A stretch of 12,217 nucleotides of DNA, from NCBI GenBank assembly GCA_905233865.1, contig CAJOGH010000010.1, forward strand, positions 1-12,217, read 5' to 3'. The notes under the pieces are model-generated. The model ran no database searches and was not told the origin of the DNA. It saw only the letters and a program-made list of their open reading frames with translations. The position numbers were made by a program, and so were the translations under genes. Origin of the DNA: an uncultured Atopobiaceae bacterium (lineage in GTDB: Bacteria > Actinomycetota > Coriobacteriia > Coriobacteriales > Atopobiaceae). This document shows, piece after piece, positions 10,970-12,217 of the stretch (its first letter is position 1; each line of letters starts with the position of its first letter).

Positions 10970-12180
10970 GCGAGGTCGCGCACAAACAGGCCGCTCAGTA
11001 GCTTGGGCTCAAACCAGGTCGACTTGGGCGGCATGAGCAGGCCCGCGTCGCTCACGGCCATGAGCTCGTCGGTGCCCGTGGCAAAGAGCGAGAACGCGAC
11101 GCCCTCCGTGCCCGCGCGGCGCTCGAGCTCCTCCAGACCGCGCACGCCACCCACGAACTCGATGCGCTCGTCGGCGGTGGGGTCGGTGATGCCCAGCACG
11201 GCATCGAGCACGCGCGTCTGCAAGATGGACGCGTCCAGGCTGCCCACCGCATCCTCAGGCACGATTGAGTCGTGTGCCGTGGCCTCCCACCAGCCACCGT
11301 CGGCATAGACACCAACGTGGTGGCGGCTCGAAGGGCTTACCGGGCGGGCCGAGGGCGCCACGTCAAAGCCTGCGGCGGAGATGGCGCGCACGAGGTCGGG
11401 CGCGCTCATGCCGCAACGGTCGTGGACCACGCGGTTGTAGGGGAGAATCTCAAGCTGGTCCGCGGCAAAGAGCACGGCCAGGAAGCTCTCGCACGCACCG
11501 TCTCGTCCGGCAGCGAGCATCTCGTGGCACACACGCGCCGCGCTCGCAGCACGGTGGTGGCCGTCGGCGATGTAGGCGCCCGGCACGGTCTCGAAGGCGC
11601 CGCGTAGCCGCTCGGTGAGCTCGGCGCTTGCCTCCCAGACGGTGTTGCGCACGCCGTAGGCGTCCTCAAAGTCCCACAGCGGCTCACCCGTGCAGCCTTC
11701 GGCCACGAGCGCGGAGACCGCGTCGGAGTCGCGGTGGCACAGGAAGATGGGGCCGGTCTGCGCCTCGAGGGTTCGGATGTGGCGCACGCGGTCCTCTTCC
11801 TTCTCCCGTCTCGTGTTCTCGTGGCGCGCGATGACGCCGGAGTCGTAGTCCTCCACGCGCACGGCGCAGACCACGCCCGTCTGGGCGTGGCCGTCGCGCT
11901 CCTGGCGCCAGAGGTAGAGGGCGGGGTCGGCATGCTCCAGGGTGCCGTCGGAGCGGCGCTGATCAAGGCGCCCGCGGCCGGCCTGGTAGGTGGAAGCGGC
12001 GTACATGTCCGCGCTCTTGTCGACCAGGGTCTCGGGGCGGTCGATCTCCAGGAACGAGCCGGGATGCGCCTCCACATAGGCGCGCGCCTCGTCGCGGTCG
12101 AACACGTCGTAGGGCGGGGTGGCAAAGGTCGCGGCCGCCTTGGCCGTGGGCCTCCAGCAGGAAATGGGCTCGACGCGCAT
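10966..12180 (-). CDS. DUF1015 family protein
   Basis: This 404-residue protein is typical of DUF1015 (PF06245) in length and motifs: TPPYDVF (21-27), RHENTRREKEEDRVRH (119-134), YIADGHHRAASAA (203-215) and the C-terminal PPKSTWFEPKLLSG (384-397). Older records call the family SpoOJ/ParA/ParB/RepB-like, and the GHHR motif recalls ParB/Srx-fold kinases. In many anaerobes the gene lies next to serine biosynthesis genes (serA, serC); a role around phosphoserine is a hypothesis only. AGGAGG precedes the ATG by four bases, and a gene ending 15 bases upstream suggests an operon entering from the right. The 3' end overlaps the convergent membrane-protein gene by three bases, with no terminator between them. 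Confidence 0.92.
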   Translation of the reverse strand: MRVEPISCWRPTAKAAATFATPPYDVFDRDEARAYVEAHPGSFLEIDRPETLVDKSADMYAASTYQAGRGRLDQRRSDGTLEHADPALYLWRQERDGHAQTGVVCAVRVEDYDSGVIARHENTRREKEEDRVRHIRTLEAQTGPIFLCHRDSDAVSALVAEGCTGEPLWDFEDAYGVRNTVWEASAELTERLRGAFETVPGAYIADGHHRAASAARVCHEMLAAGRDGACESFLAVLFAADQLEILPYNRVVHDRCGMSAPDLVRAISAAGFDVAPSARPVSPSSRHHVGVYADGGWWEATAHDSIVPEDAVGSLDASILQTRVLDAVLGITDPTADERIEFVGGVRGLEELERRAGTEGVAFSLFATGTDELMAVSDAGLLMPPKSTWFEPKLLSGLFVRDLA

Positions 12181-12195
12181 GGGTCCTCCTAGGTC

Positions 12196-12217
12196 CTAGA
12201 GCTCGGGTGCGGGCTTG
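12196..12217 (-). CDS. 3' end of the gene upstream of DUF1015 (partial)
   Basis: On the minus strand a frame entering from the window edge reads …KPAPEL and stops at TAG (12198-12196), 15 bases before the DUF1015 start codon and just before its ribosome binding site. The short gap fits translational coupling within an operon. Six codons are too few to name it; genomic habit of DUF1015 would suggest serA or serC. Confidence 0.35.

Overview
The window looks like chromosome from a high-GC, anaerobic actinobacterium of the class Coriobacteriia, most likely Olsenella or another Atopobiaceae member. This is inferred from codon use, a DUF5648 repeat surface protein, a GltD-type fused flavin/iron-sulfur oxidoreductase beside hydrogenase maturation genes, and strong AGGAGG ribosome binding sites. 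The genus is a guess; no rRNA or other marker is present.

Left part (1-4130). The 3' tail of an unknown gene (stop at 80-82) is followed by a complete IS1182-family insertion sequence (218-2051). It has 24-bp terminal inverted repeats, a subterminal hairpin at each end, and one intact transposase on the minus strand. A plus-strand gene (2220-3974) then encodes an exported beta-propeller protein ending in three DUF5648 repeats, closed by a strong intrinsic terminator. A 34-bp element repeated twice at a 40-bp period fills the gap before the next, convergent gene.

Middle part (4136-8665, minus strand). Four co-directional genes run from right to left: a small XRE regulator, hypB, a 993-residue oxidoreductase with several iron-sulfur clusters, FAD and NAD(P) sites, and hypA. 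Splitting the nickel-insertion pair HypB/HypA with a large electron-transfer flavoprotein suggests a NiFe-hydrogenase or other nickel-enzyme context. No hydrogenase subunit lies in the window. A near-consensus promoter at 8638-8665, with an 18-bp operator-like sequence at its start point and a second copy close to the regulator's start codon, suggests autoregulation and perhaps control of the whole group.

Right part (8758-10969, plus strand). A tight three-gene operon encodes (i) a membrane-anchored coiled-coil protein with a zinc ribbon, (ii) an SPFH-domain protein of the virion-core/YdjI type with an Ala/Pro/Glu linker and a C-terminal SHOCT helix pair, and (iii) a single-pass membrane protein with a PASTA-like outer domain. 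The first two resemble the Bacillus YdjG/YdjI membrane-stress system; the third protein and the divergent XRE regulator make this the most interesting candidate system here. The operon's last stop codon overlaps that of a convergent DUF1015 gene (10966-12180), which sits just downstream of another minus-strand gene cut by the window edge.
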